From contig CAIYHK010000177.1 of the NCBI GenBank assembly GCA_903925985.1, positions 1 through 6,633 on the forward strand: a stretch of DNA of 6,633 bases, in the 5' to 3' direction. This DNA comes from an uncultured Actinomycetes bacterium (GTDB taxonomy: Bacteria; Actinomycetota; Acidimicrobiia; Acidimicrobiales; Ilumatobacteraceae). Positions within the stretch are counted from its first letter, which is position 1. Each line of letters opens with the position of its first letter. Below are positions 6,002 through 6,633 of this stretch, in pieces. The position numbers and the translations under genes were made by a program. The notes below the pieces were generated by a model. The model made no database searches and was not told the origin of the DNA. It worked only from the letters and a program-made list of their open reading frames with translations.

Positions 6002-6633
6002 GCCGTTTCGGCAAAGGTGCTGTCAAGTCGCGTCGTGCGCGTTTTGGATCATTGGCATTGAATGCCTATGCCGGTCTCGCGTTGTTCTACATCTTCCTGC
6101 CAATTTTTGTGGTTGTGCTGTTTTCGTTCAACAAGCCAAATGGCAAGTACAACATTCGTTGGCAGCGTTTCACACTCGACAACTGGGCGAATCCATTCGC
6201 TGAAAAAGCACTGACGGAAGCATTGCTGGTCAGTTTGCGCATAGCAGTCGCCTCCACCCTGATTGCAACCGTGCTCGGTGCACTGATGGCGATCTCATTG
6301 AGCAAGTACAAATTCCGTGGCGGCACCGTAGTTGATTTGTTCCTTGTGCTGCCGTTGACATCACCAGAAGTGGTCCTTGGTTCGTCACTTGCCACACTGT
6401 TCATCAATAACAATGTCGATTTTGGTTATCCCACAGTGATCATCGCCCATGTGATGTTCCAGATTTCATTTGTTGCTCTTACGGTGCGGGCGAGAATTCG
6501 AGGCTTTGACTGGACCCTCGAGCAAGCTGCAATGGATCTCGGTGCTTCACCTCTTACGGCCTTTCGGAAAGTGACCCTGCCTTTGATTGCGCCGGGTATC
6601 GCTGCGGCTGCGATGTTGTCGTTTGCACTTTCA
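5998..6633 (+). CDS. potC: ABC transporter permease (PotC-like), 3' end cut by window edge
   Basis: The second permease subunit of the importer; 212 codons are visible with no stop before the edge. Hydrophobic segments lie near residues 20-43, 75-100, 110-135, 143-163 and from 195 onward. The loop after the first helix contains FSFNKPNGK and the TLDNW pattern common in PotC-like permeases. The coupling loop EQAAMDLGASPLTAFRKVTLPLIAPGI is present in two parts: EQAAMDLGASP (175-185) and FRKVTLPLIAPGI (189-201). A usual PotC has about 264 residues, so some 50 are missing. The basic N-terminus (KGAVKSRRAR) should remain in the cytoplasm. It is translationally coupled to the preceding permease gene. 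Confidence 0.9.
   Translation, partial: MSRFGKGAVKSRRARFGSLALNAYAGLALFYIFLPIFVVVLFSFNKPNGKYNIRWQRFTLDNWANPFAEKALTEALLVSLRIAVASTLIATVLGALMAISLSKYKFRGGTVVDLFLVLPLTSPEVVLGSSLATLFINNNVDFGYPTVIIAHVMFQISFVALTVRARIRGFDWTLEQAAMDLGASPLTAFRKVTLPLIAPGIAAAAMLSFALS

Larger units (their letters stand above)
1085..6633 (+). other. Predicted polyamine uptake and oxidation operon
   Basis: Five same-strand genes follow each other with gaps of 61, 24 and 14 bases and finally a 4-base ATGA overlap. They encode an aminoaldehyde dehydrogenase, an ABC ATPase, a binding lipoprotein and two permeases. The set corresponds to E. coli ydcSTUV-patD, where the dehydrogenase is last rather than first. Tight spacing supports co-transcription at least from the ATPase onward; the 61-base gap after patD contains a hairpin that could separate or attenuate expression. 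The operon continues past the right edge. Confidence 0.75.

Noticed and set aside
1..6633. Mobile element, CRISPR array, tRNA or defence system
   Set aside because: No transposase, integrase, spaced direct repeats, terminal inverted repeats or cloverleaf-like sequence was seen; nearly all bases are explained by six metabolic and transport genes.

Overview
The window looks like a piece of a bacterial chromosome, probably from an actinobacterium. This is inferred from mid-range G+C (judged by eye), GTG starts, a soluble P450, a twin-arginine-exported lipoprotein and weak or absent ribosome binding sites before some starts. No marker gene is present, so the phylum is inference only.

Layout. Positions 1 to 1046 hold the 5' part of a cytochrome P450 gene on the minus strand, cut by the window edge within the heme-ligand cysteine codon. 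A 38-base divergent gap (1047-1084) separates it from a plus-strand cluster that runs to the right edge. That cluster comprises a gamma-aminobutyraldehyde dehydrogenase (patD-like, 1085-2512), an ABC transporter ATPase (potA-like, 2574-3716), a Tat-exported solute-binding lipoprotein (potD/potF-like, 3741-4907), a first permease with an unusual N-terminal extension (potB-like, 4922-6001), and a second permease (potC-like, 5998 to the edge, incomplete).

How they work together. The gene content matches the Escherichia coli ydcSTUV-patD cluster in a different order: a PotABCD-type importer next to the dehydrogenase that turns 4-aminobutanal into GABA. The simplest reading is uptake of putrescine or a related amine and its oxidation to GABA. 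The enzyme that makes the aminoaldehyde (a transaminase or amine oxidase) and the GABA-degrading enzymes are not in the window. Whether the divergent P450 belongs to this pathway cannot be told.

No mobile element, RNA gene, CRISPR array or clearly new system was found. The points most worth checking are the start region of the ATPase gene, where a strong ribosome binding site faces a GTA codon, the two extra membrane helices of the first permease, a substitution in the binding pocket of the solute-binding protein, and the very short divergent promoter region.
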